A model generated the notes under the pieces. That model was not told the DNA's origin and ran no database searches. It worked only from the letters and a program-made list of their open reading frames with translations. A program made the position numbers and the translations under genes. From Paenibacillus sp. IHBB 10380 (GTDB taxonomy: Bacteria; Bacillota; Bacilli; Paenibacillales; Paenibacillaceae), in the NCBI RefSeq assembly GCF_000949425.1, contig NZ_CP010976.1:186001-250000 (forward strand): 64,000 nucleotides of DNA, read 5' to 3'. Shown in pieces: positions 36,576-45,990 of this stretch. The stretch's first letter is position 1; each line of letters starts with the position of its first letter.

Positions 36576-37082
36576 TTAGTCCAACGCTAACCAAACAGCC
36601 TGCATTTGACTCAAACTTTGTTTCACATCGATTACGCGTTGATTCTCAGAACCTCGCCATTGTAGCTTCAGATTCCTTTGTTCTAATATGAATTTACCAT
36701 CAATGAGGACGTCGCAATATGTGAGTAATTCTAACTGGGATTCATCTGCGATAATCTCCTCGAATGTGTATCCTGACCAGATCCAGATATTCTTATCGAT
36801 ACATTCGTTCTTGACTCTTTTGACTAGGCCCAGTAATCCTTCTACATTTTGAAAGGGTTCTCCACCGAGAATGGAGAGTCCTGATATGAATACATAATTA
36901 ATATTTAAGTCACGAATGACCTGATCCTCAAACTCTTGTGTATAGGGCGTCCCATAATCGAAATTCCAGGTAGCTGCATTGAAGCAACCTTTACAGTGAT
37001 GCTCACAGCCTGATGTGAAGATCGCATGACGCAATCCTGTTCCATTGATGACATCGAATTTCTTATAATCTGCTATATTCAT
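36576..37082 (-). CDS. nrdG: Anaerobic ribonucleotide reductase activating protein NrdG
   Basis: The 168-residue radical SAM protein carries the cluster motif CEHHCKGC (C26, C30, C33) after ATFTSG-like residues and the typical VFISGLSILGGEPF. It installs the glycyl radical in NrdD under anaerobic conditions using S-adenosylmethionine. It begins 4 bp after the nrdD stop in the same operon. The length is normal (about 155-170). Confidence 0.95.
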   Translation of the reverse strand: MNIADYKKFDVINGTGLRHAIFTSGCEHHCKGCFNAATWNFDYGTPYTQEFEDQVIRDLNINYVFISGLSILGGEPFQNVEGLLGLVKRVKNECIDKNIWIWSGYTFEEIIADESQLELLTYCDVLIDGKFILEQRNLKLQWRGSENQRVIDVKQSLSQMQAVWLALD

Positions 37083-37085
37083 GTA

Positions 37086-39275
37086 TCACATATGCTTTAC
37101 GCGAGAGAGGACTTCTTTTTGTTTGCCCGCATTAAATGGTCTTTGACTGGGCTCAGATAAATATCCACAACAGCGTCTAATAACGGATGACGTTTTGGGA
37201 TTGCGATTACCGCAGTTGGGGCACTCGAATCCGGTGTTGGTAGCTTCAAATTCACCTTCAAATCCACATACTAGGCACTTATCAGTTGGAGTATTCGTCC
37301 CAAAGTAAGGTACATTCTCATAAGCGTAATCCCATACCGCTTCTAGTGCTTCAGGATTCTTAACCAGAGAGTCAAATTCACAGTAGGTAATAAATCCACC
37401 GCTGGCATAATAGGGATACTCTTTCTCGAACGCGATTTTCTCAAAGGGTGTCACTTTCTTATTGACATCTAGATGGAAAGAATTCGTGTAGTATCCTTTG
37501 TCCGTTACTCCATCGATAACGCCGAATTGCTCCTCATCTAATTTACAGAAGCGATAGCATAGAGATTCTGCTGGGGTCGAATACAGACTGAATCCGTATC
37601 CTGTTTCATTCTTCCATTGTTCAGTCTTTGCACTCATATATTTCACAATGTCTAGGCCCTTCTGACGAAGGATGTGATCGTCGAACATATGTCTACCATA
37701 TAACGCAAGAATGGTTTCATGAATGCCTATGTAACCAAGAGAGATACTAGCTCTACCGTTTACTAATAGATGGTCAATGCTATCTTCCGGTTGAAGTCGA
37801 CTCCCAGCGGCACCTTCCATATACAGAATAGGGGCTACCTTAGCTTTGACACCTTTCAAGCGTTGAATACGGTACATTAGGCCTTCCTTGCACGTATCTA
37901 ATAATTTATCTAGCAGTAGGTAAAATTGTTGCTCTGATCCTTCAGCCTGTATGGCGATACGAGGCAGGTTGGCGGTTACGACACCCATATTGAATCTACC
38001 ATCGTGAAGTTCTTGTCCATTCTCTTCATATACACCAAGAAAGGATCTGCATCCCATAGGGAATTTGAATGACCCTGTAATCTCTTTCACTTTGGGTACA
38101 GAGATGATATCCGGATACATACGTAGTGTGCTACATTTTAGCGCTAGTTTTTTAATATCATAGTTAGGGTCGGTTGGCTTTACATTCACGCCTGCTTCCA
38201 TCCCGAAGATCAGTTTAGGAAATACTGGAGTTTTACCGTCCTTACCCAAACCTCTAATTCTATTCTTCAGAATAGCAATTTGAATCTGGCGTTCTTCCCA
38301 TGATAGACCTCGACCAAATCCGAAGGTGCTGAAGGGGGTCTGGCCGTTGGCACTTACGAGTGTATTGATTTCATATTCCAAGGATTGAAAGGCATCAAAA
38401 GTCTCTTTTTCAGTGAGTTTCTTGGCATACTCAAAGCATCTTGGATATTCACTGTTCAGCGTACTATTGGTATAAGAAATATCTAATCCATCGATTACAC
38501 TAGCATCGACCATATAGAGCCATTCTAGGCCATTCTTGTAATGCTTCTTGAAAGATTGCGCAACATAGGGAGCTAATATGACATCGATCTCGTTTATCGT
38601 ATTCCCACCATAAATATGGCTGGCGACTTGGGCAATAATCTGTGCAGTAATGGCCGTTGCTGTTGTAATGGATTTGGGTGTCTCAATCTGAGCATTACCA
38701 AGCTTGAAGCCATTTTCTAGCATCCCCTTAAGATCAATCAACATACAATTATAAATAGGAAAATAGGGGCTATAATCTTGATCGTGAAAATGAAGATCGC
38801 CATTGTTATGCGCTTCGACAACTCTTTTGGGAATCATGTAGGTCTGAGCAAAGTCTTTAGCCATAATTCCTGCGAGCAAATCTCTTTGTGTCGGAATCGT
38901 TGCTCCATCTTTATTCGAATTCTCTTTCAACACTTCTTCATTGGTCAGGTCAAGAAGACCTTGTACTTTTTTGTCGAGACTGCCTCGTTCACGCCTTTTC
39001 AGCGTTCTTATCTCACGGTATCCAATATACTCCTCGGCAGCATCTTTTCTTGAGCTATTCATAAGGGAGGACTGGACTTCATCTTGAATATGTTCAATAT
39101 CAATCTTTTCATATTTAGAAATTTTAGCTGTTACTTTATCTGCAACACGTTGTGCGACATCAATATCTATTTGTTTGTCCGTTCTATCCATAGCCTTACA
39201 TATAGCATCGATAATTTTCTGTTGATTAAAGGGGACTTCAGATCCATCCCGTTTGATAACTAACGTAATAATCAC
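37086..39275 (-). CDS. nrdD: Anaerobic ribonucleoside-triphosphate reductase NrdD
   Basis: The 729-residue enzyme has an N-terminal ATP-cone (about 5-95, VIKRDGSEVPFNQQKI), the barrel, a zinc site (CLVCGFEG and CPNCGNR) and the glycyl radical site RRCCGYL with G704, 25 residues from the end. It reduces NTPs to dNTPs with formate during anaerobic growth. It is followed by nrdG. A TGTGA-N6-TAACA motif at 39326 may bind an Fnr-type regulator. The organism is therefore a facultative or strict anaerobe. Confidence 0.96.
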   Translation of the reverse strand: MIITLVIKRDGSEVPFNQQKIIDAICKAMDRTDKQIDIDVAQRVADKVTAKISKYEKIDIEHIQDEVQSSLMNSSRKDAAEEYIGYREIRTLKRRERGSLDKKVQGLLDLTNEEVLKENSNKDGATIPTQRDLLAGIMAKDFAQTYMIPKRVVEAHNNGDLHFHDQDYSPYFPIYNCMLIDLKGMLENGFKLGNAQIETPKSITTATAITAQIIAQVASHIYGGNTINEIDVILAPYVAQSFKKHYKNGLEWLYMVDASVIDGLDISYTNSTLNSEYPRCFEYAKKLTEKETFDAFQSLEYEINTLVSANGQTPFSTFGFGRGLSWEERQIQIAILKNRIRGLGKDGKTPVFPKLIFGMEAGVNVKPTDPNYDIKKLALKCSTLRMYPDIISVPKVKEITGSFKFPMGCRSFLGVYEENGQELHDGRFNMGVVTANLPRIAIQAEGSEQQFYLLLDKLLDTCKEGLMYRIQRLKGVKAKVAPILYMEGAAGSRLQPEDSIDHLLVNGRASISLGYIGIHETILALYGRHMFDDHILRQKGLDIVKYMSAKTEQWKNETGYGFSLYSTPAESLCYRFCKLDEEQFGVIDGVTDKGYYTNSFHLDVNKKVTPFEKIAFEKEYPYYASGGFITYCEFDSLVKNPEALEAVWDYAYENVPYFGTNTPTDKCLVCGFEGEFEATNTGFECPNCGNRNPKTSSVIRRCCGYLSEPSQRPFNAGKQKEVLSRVKHM

Positions 39276-39325
39276 CCTTTCTCCAGTTCTTATTTCGTGA
39301 GTAGTATATCATATCAAATAGACTT

Positions 39326-39341
39326 TGTTATTTATGTCACA
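39326..39341 (-). promoter_or_regulatory. Fnr/Crp-type site candidate before nrdD
   Basis: On the minus strand TGTGACATAAATAACA matches TGTGA-N6-TCACA with one mismatch, 51 bp upstream of the nrdD start. A fitting place for oxygen-dependent control. The rest of the 39276-39590 gap holds no gene I can see; a TTGACA at 39388 on the plus strand has no gene after it. Confidence 0.45.
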
Positions 39342-39590
39342 TAGTTTTCATTGTTTTTTAGAGATTAAAATTCAAGAAGAATACGCTTGACATAAATCAA
39401 CATGTAGTGGTTACTATCCACAGCTAGACATAAGATATAGTATATACTTAAATAATGACCAGAATTTCTGGCTTGATATGATGGGTAAGGTTATTTCTGT
39501 AATGATAAAAGATGTGCTAATGAACTGGCTGTATTAGTGAATGACGGAGTGAAAATAGGAACTAAATCGAAGTAGGGTGGCAATACAAAT

Positions 39591-39617
39591 AAGCTGTCAA
39601 GGAAACCTTGACAGCTT
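39591..39617 (-). terminator. Hairpin after the membrane protein gene
   Basis: AAGCTGTCAAGG and CCTTGACAGCTT are exact arms around AAA. On the minus strand it follows the stop at 39659 and is trailed by ATTTGTATT. Confidence 0.65.
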
Positions 39618-39658
39618 ATCTAATGTTTTTGAACAACGAAGGGTATGGACATGGGGAT

Positions 39659-40141
39659 TCAATGGTTAGAAGGGGGCATCTCCGATGATTGCCGTATGAG
39701 ACGATCTTGTGCCGCAACGGTATGGGGTACAGGTCGATTGGACTGAACAGGGTCAGGACTATCAAAGTCTATACCATACTCATCTTCAAGCTGACGCTTT
39801 AGATTATAATCTTCTTTTTGAGAGAGTAAATCACGAGCTTCTAGACGTAATAGAAATTCCTTTCTAACGATGATTGAGTGAAGCAAACAAACCATCCAGC
39901 TAATAAGGAACAGCGACATTCCCGAGTTCGTCTGCCAGCTAGGATGGGGAAATGAGGCAGCCATACTGATGCCCACAAAGCATGAAAGGGTATAAATAAC
40001 CGCCCAAACCGCCCAACGTTTACTTTTTACTCTTATAGCAATATAGACGAAGGCTGACCAGTTCATGAAAAAAACAAAATTTAATAAAATCCACCAGGAT
40101 TGTACGATGTTCCACGCTAATTTTTTGTTTTTCGGCTCCAC
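39659..40141 (-). CDS. Small membrane protein of unknown function
   Basis: The 160-residue protein has four hydrophobic segments (about 10-32, 40-60, 73-92 with the end near 90) and a charged, Pro-rich C-terminal tail of about 60 residues (RDLLSQKEDYNLKRQLEDEYG onward), probably cytoplasmic. No family is recognised. Ribosome site GGGGAGGAAAT precedes the ATG. It lies between nrdD and a MerR gene without evident connection to either. Confidence 0.7.
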   Translation of the reverse strand: MEPKNKKLAWNIVQSWWILLNFVFFMNWSAFVYIAIRVKSKRWAVWAVIYTLSCFVGISMAASFPHPSWQTNSGMSLFLISWMVCLLHSIIVRKEFLLRLEARDLLSQKEDYNLKRQLEDEYGIDFDSPDPVQSNRPVPHTVAAQDRLIRQSSEMPPSNH

Positions 40142-40260
40142 GCTATGTATTTCCTCCCCGATAAATATTCTATGGTATAGTTTATTACTGCTGATTATTC
40201 ATCCACAGTTTACCATATACATTGTAAAATTCGTAGGAGGAAATTTGCTATGCACAAGAG

Positions 40261-41025
40261 TTATATGTTCGACCCCGTGTAAATCAGAATAGCATCTCGG
40301 AGGAACTCCGCTTGTCCTTGCTGCTTCTTATCATAGTATGAAGTGAACCTCTCATCATCTACATACATCTGCGCAACGCTTGCGTGAGCCTCTTTGCTGT
40401 AAGTGCTCCAGTAGTAACTCAACCATTGTCGATGTAAGTCTGCTACTTGTTGAGCTAACTCGCTTGAAGGATCGCCTGTGGCAAAAGCTTGAGCAAGGAC
40501 TTCATGAATAGAGATATCCAACTGCTCAATCTCAGCAAATTGGGACTTTGTCATTGCTTTTATTTTTTGATTGGATGCATTGATTAGTTCATCCGAATAC
40601 TTCGTTCTAATCTCCTGCCCGTATTTCGCTTCATTCTCATCAATCATCGTTTGTTTGAAGCCTTCGAATTTCTCTTCATTGGTCATCGTAATACGCCCTT
40701 TCGTTAAGGCCAATGTTTTATCCACATTAGCGATTAATTGGTCTAACTGTTCTCTTTTCTCAAGAAGTTTCTCACGATGTTCTCTTAGTGCATACTCCCC
40801 GTCAAAAGTTGGAGAAGTTATGATCTCCTTAATCTTATCTAAGTTAACGCCAAGTTCTCTGTAGAATAAGATTTGCTGTAATCGATCAATCTCAGATTGA
40901 CCATAAATACGATACCCTGAAGAATTCGTTCTTGCGGGTCTAAGAATATCAATCTGATCATAATAACGTAAGGTTCTTGTACTTACTCCTGCCATATGAG
41001 CTAACTTCTGTATGGTATATTCCAT
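40261..41025 (-). CDS. MerR-family regulator with TipAS ligand domain
   Basis: The start is ATG 41025 behind TTAGGAGGATT; an upstream ATG adds six residues without ribosome site. The 254-residue protein has the MerR HTH (about 1-70, YTIQKLAHMAGVSTRTLRYY and GYRIYG), a coiled-coil dimer helix (about 75-110) and a TipAS antibiotic-recognition domain (about 115-250). Relatives such as TipAL and Mta bind thiopeptides or other drugs and activate efflux and their own genes. Its promoter has the long spacer used by MerR proteins. Confidence 0.92.
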   Translation of the reverse strand: MEYTIQKLAHMAGVSTRTLRYYDQIDILRPARTNSSGYRIYGQSEIDRLQQILFYRELGVNLDKIKEIITSPTFDGEYALREHREKLLEKREQLDQLIANVDKTLALTKGRITMTNEEKFEGFKQTMIDENEAKYGQEIRTKYSDELINASNQKIKAMTKSQFAEIEQLDISIHEVLAQAFATGDPSSELAQQVADLHRQWLSYYWSTYSKEAHASVAQMYVDDERFTSYYDKKQQGQAEFLRDAILIYTGSNI

Positions 41026-41050
41026 GTTTAATCCTCCTAACAAGATAAGC

Positions 41051-41078
41051 GTATATCTTTACGTAGCGTTAATGTCAA
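41051..41078 (-). promoter_or_regulatory. MerR-type promoter with a 19-bp spacer
   Basis: On the minus strand TTGACA is followed by TTAACGCTACGTAAAGATA (19 bp, with an imperfect palindrome) and TACGCT. Overlong spacing with a central dyad is the hallmark of promoters activated by MerR-family proteins. It points to autoregulation of the gene at 40261. Confidence 0.6.
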
Positions 41079-41232
41079 TAGATAAGATATGGAGAAGATC
41101 TTTGATGCATAAGATAATAGGTATTAGCTCATTCATAGAGTGATTTCACTTCTTTTTCTATTTTAGCTCAGGTGAAGGCCCTTGGAACGATGGTATTATT
41201 GTATAATGTACTTATCAATGGGAGGGAATGAC

Positions 41233-42189
41233 ATGACACTAATTACACAATTAACTCATCAAGATGAGTTTGTTGGATTTTATTTATTGAAGGAACTCGA
41301 AGTTAAACAAACAAATGGAACACCACCTAAAGATTATTTTGACCTCACTCTGTGCGATTCTAGTGGACAGCTATCCGCGAAGTTCTGGGATGTGTCGATA
41401 ACAGATAAAGAAACATTTTTTCCAATGGATCTAGTGAAAGTGCAGGGAATCGCTCATCTATATCGTGAGAGACTTCAAATCAAAGTAACGAAGATGCGCA
41501 AAGCAATTCCAGACGATGGGGTATCCGTGACGGATTTCATTCGTTCAGCTCCGATGACACCTATTGATCTTGTTCATACTATCAAGCGGGCTCATGAAAG
41601 CATTGTTGATGAAGAGATTAAAGCGATCGTATCTTACTGTATTACGAAAGTAGAAGATAAATTGATACATTCTCCAGCAGCAAAGATGCATCACCATGCG
41701 TATTTTGCAGGACTTGCTTATCACATGGTTAGGATGCTCGAGATCGGGGAGTTTCTATGTAAACAGCGACCATTCCTGAATGCAGATTTCATTAAAGCTG
41801 GTATTATTCTGCATGATATTGCTAAGCCTGAGGAGATGGTATCACAGTTAGGTATTGTCTCGGAATATAGTGTGCAGGGTAAGTTGATCGGACATATTTC
41901 GATGGCCTCTAACTGGATTACCGAAGCGGCTATTCGATTGAATATAGATCTTAATAGCAATAAGGTTCTTGGGTTACAGCATTTAGTATTGTCTCATCAC
42001 AATTTAGGTGAATGGGGGAGTCCTGTTCAACCTCAGACGCCTGAAGCTGTAGCATTACATCATATTGATACCATGGATGCGAAGCTTCAAATGGTAGAGG
42101 ATGCGCTAGATACGACACCTGAAACGGATGAATGGACAACATATATTAGAGGACTCGAGAATAAGGCCATTTATCGGTTGAAAATATAA
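41233..42189 (+). CDS. yhaM: 3'-5' exoribonuclease YhaM
   Basis: The start is ATG 41233 behind GGGAGGGAA; an upstream in-frame start at 41182 has no ribosome site. The 318 residues have an N-terminal OB fold (about 15-95) and an HD domain with MHHHAYFAGLAYHM (H154, H155) and ILHDIAK (H194, D195). Length and architecture match Bacillus YhaM (314 residues), a 3'-5' exonuclease acting on RNA and single-stranded DNA. A T-box leader for the next operon follows. Confidence 0.93.
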   Translation: MTLITQLTHQDEFVGFYLLKELEVKQTNGTPPKDYFDLTLCDSSGQLSAKFWDVSITDKETFFPMDLVKVQGIAHLYRERLQIKVTKMRKAIPDDGVSVTDFIRSAPMTPIDLVHTIKRAHESIVDEEIKAIVSYCITKVEDKLIHSPAAKMHHHAYFAGLAYHMVRMLEIGEFLCKQRPFLNADFIKAGIILHDIAKPEEMVSQLGIVSEYSVQGKLIGHISMASNWITEAAIRLNIDLNSNKVLGLQHLVLSHHNLGEWGSPVQPQTPEAVALHHIDTMDAKLQMVEDALDTTPETDEWTTYIRGLENKAIYRLKI

Positions 42190-42271
42190 CAACCTGAAGG
42201 GTTCGAATGATCCAGGAGAATGATGAGAATGGTTCAGTTACTATCTGGAGCTAACGCTTTAACGTAAATAC

Positions 42272-42301
42272 TTGCATCATCCAAGACTTTATGCTTATAA
42301 T
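42272..42301 (+). promoter_or_regulatory. Sigma-A promoter of the T-box/aroA transcript
   Basis: TTGCAT and TATAAT separated by 18 bp, immediately upstream of the T-box leader. Confidence 0.65.
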
Positions 42302-42578
42302 AAGCTCAATTCAATTGAATGCAATATCTACCATGATGGAGACAAGTAATCTGATGCACCCTAACAGGGACGGTACGCCACCGATTGAGAGCGCACCGCG
42401 GGAGTTGCACTGATGAAATTCACTCCGGAGTTGATTTCCTGAACCGCACCCGGGTGCAGTAAGGAAGTCCGGCACACGCCGTTAATTGTGTTAAGTGAGA
42501 AAACCAAAACATTTGGCTGTCTAACAAGGGTGGTACCGCGGATATATCCGTCCCTTGCGAGACAGCTTTTTATTATTT
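42302..42578 (+). ncRNA. T-box riboswitch leader of the DAHP synthase gene
   Basis: The leader contains GAGAGCGC in stem I and the conserved T-box AGGGTGGTACCGCG at 42528, whose bulge pairs with the free 3' end of uncharged tRNA. The alternative terminator is GGCTGTCT with AGACAGC followed by TTTTTATT at 42570. Uncharged tRNA should keep transcription going into the DAHP synthase gene. An aromatic amino acid is expected. TTC in GATTTCCTGAACC near 42436 is a possible phenylalanine specifier, but I did not resolve the specifier loop. Confidence 0.92.
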
Positions 42579-42598
42579 TATATGGAGGATGATGAGGG

Positions 42599-43681
42599 AT
42601 GAATAAAGATTTAGATCAATTAAGAGTTGAGCTTAATGAAGTGAATAGCAAACTATTAGGGTTGTTGAATGAACGCGCGCGTCTCAGTTATGAGATTGGT
42701 GTCATCAAGGAGAAGCAAGGTGTACCTAAATTTGATCCCATTCGTGAGAAAGAAATGTTAGAGCAAATTATAGCTAGCAATCAGGGTCCTTTCGAGGATA
42801 GTACGATTAAGCACTTGTTCAAAGAAATATTCAAAGCCTCGCTAGGTATACAAGAAGAAGATCATAAGCGCCAGTTGCTTGTTAGTCGTACACAACATGC
42901 GAAGGACACCGTTATTCCTCTAAAAGAACAGACTTGGGTCGGTGGTGGTTCACCTGTGATGGTGGCTGGCCCATGTTCCGTTGAATCGATGGAGCAATTA
43001 CGTACTGTGGCTGCTGCTCTTAAGAAGGCAGGGGTTCAGGTCATGCGAGGTGGAGCGTTTAAACCCCGCACCTCTCCGTATGATTTCCAAGGACTTGGAA
43101 TCGAAGGCTTGAGAATGCTCAAGGAAGTAGGCGATGAATTTGGACTTTCCATCATCAGTGAAATTGTGCATCCTGCACATATGGAGATTGCAGCTGAAAC
43201 GATTGATGTCATCCAAATTGGCGCACGTAATATGCAGAACTATGAGCTATTGAAAGCGGCGGGCGAAGCGAAAATTCCTGTGCTGCTCAAACGAGGTATT
43301 GCGGCAACACTTGAGGAATTCATTCATGCCGCTGAATATATTCTATACCACGGTAACTCTCAAGTGATGTTAATTGAACGCGGAATTCGTACGTATGAGA
43401 AATGGACACGTAACACGCTGGATATTTCAGCAGTACCACTATTGAAGCAAGAGACTCATTTGCCAGTACTAGTCGATGTGACTCATTCTACAGGACGTAA
43501 AGATATTCTACTTCCTTGCGCAAAAGCGGCTCTAGCTGCTGGAGCTGATGGGATTATGGTCGAGGTGCATCCAGATCCGCAAACGGCTCTATCTGATGCT
43601 AACCAACAGCTGGATATTCCGCAATTCAATGATCTATGGAGTGGGCTTCAGGCATCTGGATTATTTATTCCTACGAAATAA
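42599..43681 (+). CDS. aroA: Bifunctional chorismate mutase / DAHP synthase
   Basis: The 360-residue protein has an N-terminal AroQ chorismate mutase (about 1-85, [20 protein letters not shown], with [15 protein letters not shown]) that also acts as a feedback sensor. The C-terminal DAHP synthase (about 105-350) shows [40 protein letters not shown] and [10 protein letters not shown]. It catalyses the first step of the shikimate pathway in the cytoplasm. A T-box leader controls it by aromatic tRNA charging. Confidence 0.96.
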   Translation: MNKDLDQLRVELNEVNSKLLGLLNERARLSYEIGVIKEKQGVPKFDPIREKEMLEQIIASNQGPFEDSTIKHLFKEIFKASLGIQEEDHKRQLLVSRTQHAKDTVIPLKEQTWVGGGSPVMVAGPCSVESMEQLRTVAAALKKAGVQVMRGGAFKPRTSPYDFQGLGIEGLRMLKEVGDEFGLSIISEIVHPAHMEIAAETIDVIQIGARNMQNYELLKAAGEAKIPVLLKRGIAATLEEFIHAAEYILYHGNSQVMLIERGIRTYEKWTRNTLDISAVPLLKQETHLPVLVDVTHSTGRKDILLPCAKAALAAGADGIMVEVHPDPQTALSDANQQLDIPQFNDLWSGLQASGLFIPTK

Positions 43682-43761
43682 GTCTATTTAGTAAATATAT
43701 CCTGAGTTAAGTAAATAAAAAAAGGTTATTCGAACAATATGGGCTAGTCTCTAAAGGTCAC

Positions 43762-43974
43762 ATGGAAGTGAAGGGGGAAAAGATCGAAAAGATAGCGATT
43801 GTAGAGCATGGAGAAACACAAAATATGATAGATGCCGCCATCGATACGACTATTCCGGAGATTATTGAGAAGCAATCTACTGCAGAAGTTGATGCGGTAT
43901 CAGGAGCATCGAAATCCAGTGAGGCTGTTATCCAAGCTGTAGAAAGTGCGCTACAGAATGCGAAGAAGAACTAA
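43762..43974 (+). pseudogene. Truncated FMN-binding domain protein
   Basis: The frame reads VKGEKIEKIAIVEHGET and later STAEVDAVSGASKSSEAVIQ. This is the C-terminal half of the NqrC/RnfG-type FMN-binding domain, with SGAS at the site where flavin is bound through Ser/Thr. Signal peptide and the first half (usually YxGxAxG) are gone. An ATG at 43762 could start 70 residues, but the upstream frame stays open through GLVSKGH with no clear ribosome site. Probably a remnant; expression cannot be excluded. Confidence 0.7.
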
Positions 43975-43991
43975 GTAACTTTTTATTAAAG

Positions 43992-44038
43992 GGGAGTGTC
44001 TGAAGACCTGTAGAAGGCTTCGGACACTCCTTTTCTTT
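43992..44038 (+). terminator. Terminator
   Basis: GGAGTGTCTGAAG and CTTCGGACACTCC form a 13-bp stem with one mismatch, then TTTTCTTT. Confidence 0.85.
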
Positions 44039-44051
44039 AGTTATGGAACAC

Positions 44052-44081
44052 AAAAAAATACTCAGCGTCTCCGCCGAGTAT
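44052..44081 (-). terminator. Terminator of the tRNA gene
   Basis: On the minus strand ATACTCGGC-GGAGAC-GCTGAGTAT followed by TTTTTTT, 30 bp after the tRNA. Confidence 0.85.
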
Positions 44082-44106
44082 TATATATTATCGTACTTTA
44101 AATTTT

Positions 44107-44187
<81 letters not shown>

Positions 44188-44397
44188 TCATTAAAAGCAA
44201 TGTTATTCTCAACCAGAAACTAAGTATATACTACAATGTACTGATAATGCAAGTGTTTTGTTGAAAAATGAATAAATATGTTGAAATTTCAGAAAAAAAC
44301 ATCTATAAATTTTGAATAGTGTCATGTCAGTAAAGCAAGGGAATGTTATAATTTGTGGACAATGATTACTAGCTTTTGATTAGACGGGGGAGAGGCA

Positions 44398-45150
44398 TTG
44401 AGCGCTACATTTGAAATACACAATATCACGAAGAATGATTGGAATGAAGAGGCCCCGACTTTCAAATACTTATTTTCTAATATCTCAGCAGAAATATTGC
44501 AACCCGATCGAATTGCGATCATAGGTACCTCTGGACAGGGGAAGAGTACGTTATTACGAATGCTGGCCTTGCTGGAGGCTTCAGATCAAGGGGATATCCT
44601 CTTAAATAAAACTTCGTTTACGCAAATGGACTCTCGTATTTGGAGAATGCAAGTATGTTATGTGGCCCAACAAGCCGTTATGCTTCCCGCAACTATAGAA
44701 GATAATTTAAAGACAGTGAGTAGGTTACATGGTATTCCATATGACCAAGACCTCGCAACTCGACTATTAAACGAGATGGGTCTCGATTATTTGGATATGA
44801 GTAAGAATGCTACTGATTTATCAGGTGGTGAAAAACAACGTATCTCATTAATTCGATCATTGCTGCTTCGACCCAGCGTCCTTTTATTGGATGAAATTAC
44901 GGCTTCTCTCGATAATAATATGACCCGGAAAGTAGAAGATGTACTACTTCAGTGGCATTTAGAAGAAGGGACAACCTTGTTATGGGTTACGCACGATCTT
45001 GAGCAAGCCAGCAGAATAAGTAGAAGAACATGGTTCATGGGAGAGGGCACTTTGCTGGAAGATAGTTTGAGTGCTTCTTTTTACGTTGAACCAGCAACAG
45101 AATTAGCGCGGAAATTCATTCAGGTTCCTGAAGGTAAGGTGTTGGTATGA
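44398..45150 (+). CDS. fetA: Iron export ABC ATPase FetA-like
   Basis: The 250-residue ATPase starts at TTG 44398 behind GGGGGAGAGG. It has Walker A GTSGQGKST, the Q-loop YVAQQAVMLP, signature LSGGEKQRISLIR, Walker B VLLLDEITASLD and H-loop THDLE. The next gene overlaps by 4 bp and encodes the UPF0014/FetB permease, so this is the FetAB pair that exports iron or other compounds and aids oxidative-stress resistance in Escherichia coli (YbbL/YbbM). No Fur box seen. Confidence 0.87.
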   Translation: MSATFEIHNITKNDWNEEAPTFKYLFSNISAEILQPDRIAIIGTSGQGKSTLLRMLALLEASDQGDILLNKTSFTQMDSRIWRMQVCYVAQQAVMLPATIEDNLKTVSRLHGIPYDQDLATRLLNEMGLDYLDMSKNATDLSGGEKQRISLIRSLLLRPSVLLLDEITASLDNNMTRKVEDVLLQWHLEEGTTLLWVTHDLEQASRISRRTWFMGEGTLLEDSLSASFYVEPATELARKFIQVPEGKVLV

Positions 45151-45908
45151 CACTAACGGCTTTGAGTTTTACGCTTCTGTTCATCATGCTAACGATGTTT
45201 ATTTCAGTTTGGAAGAAGCTTGATCTTGAGAAGGATATCGCCATTGGAACCATTAGATCTGCGGTACAATTACTTCTGGTGGGTTACGTATTGCAGTTTA
45301 TTTTTCAATCCGATCAGATGATTTATTCGATATTAATTATTATTTTTATGATCTGTATTGCATCATGGAATGCAGGCAAACGGGGGAGAGGAATTCCCGG
45401 TATTGTATGGCGAATTGCGCTAGCCATAACGACCATGGAACTTTTAATGATGGGGATTTTGCTAGGTCTGCATGTGATTCAAGCGACGCCACAATATATT
45501 ATTTCAATCAGTGGGATGACCATCGGAAGCGCCATGATTGTGTCAGGATTGTTCATTAATCATATCAAACAGGAGTTCCGAGCATCCAAAGGAGAAATCG
45601 AGACCTTATTATCTCTTGGTGCGACAGCACAACAGGCTATTCATGATGTTAGGAAGCGAGCTGTGAAATTCAGTATGATTCCAACCATCGATGGGATGAA
45701 GACCGTGGGTCTTGTACAATTACCTGGTATGATGACAGGCATGATCATAGCAGGGGCAGACCCCGTTGAAGCTGTGCGTTATCAGATTCTTATTGTGTTC
45801 TCTTTCACGGGTTCAGCTGCAATGACTAGCATGCTTCTGAGTGCGTTAATCTATCGGCGCTTATTCACACCGGATTTGCGTGTTATGCAAATCAACAACG
45901 AAAGGTAA
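45147..45908 (+). CDS. fetB: Iron export ABC permease FetB-like (UPF0014)
   Basis: The 253-residue protein has about seven transmembrane helices and the UPF0014 marks DIAIGTIRSAVQLLLVGYVL, GMTIGSAM, EIETLLSLGATAQQAI and TVGLVQLPGMMTGMIIAGADP then AVRYQILI. It starts inside the stop of the ATPase gene and is translationally coupled. The pair is proposed to move iron outward. Confidence 0.9.
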   Translation: MTLTALSFTLLFIMLTMFISVWKKLDLEKDIAIGTIRSAVQLLLVGYVLQFIFQSDQMIYSILIIIFMICIASWNAGKRGRGIPGIVWRIALAITTMELLMMGILLGLHVIQATPQYIISISGMTIGSAMIVSGLFINHIKQEFRASKGEIETLLSLGATAQQAIHDVRKRAVKFSMIPTIDGMKTVGLVQLPGMMTGMIIAGADPVEAVRYQILIVFSFTGSAAMTSMLLSALIYRRLFTPDLRVMQINNER

Positions 45909-45990
45909 ACCGGAAAGGTCCAAACAAAGCACACAATGACAGGATTTAAATCAATCTAGCTATTATTATTCAATTAAGGGAGTGAGCAAT

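Noticed and set aside
39388..39420. TTGACA promoter on the plus strand after nrdD
   Set aside because: The -10 box is poor and no plus-strand gene follows before a convergent gene end.
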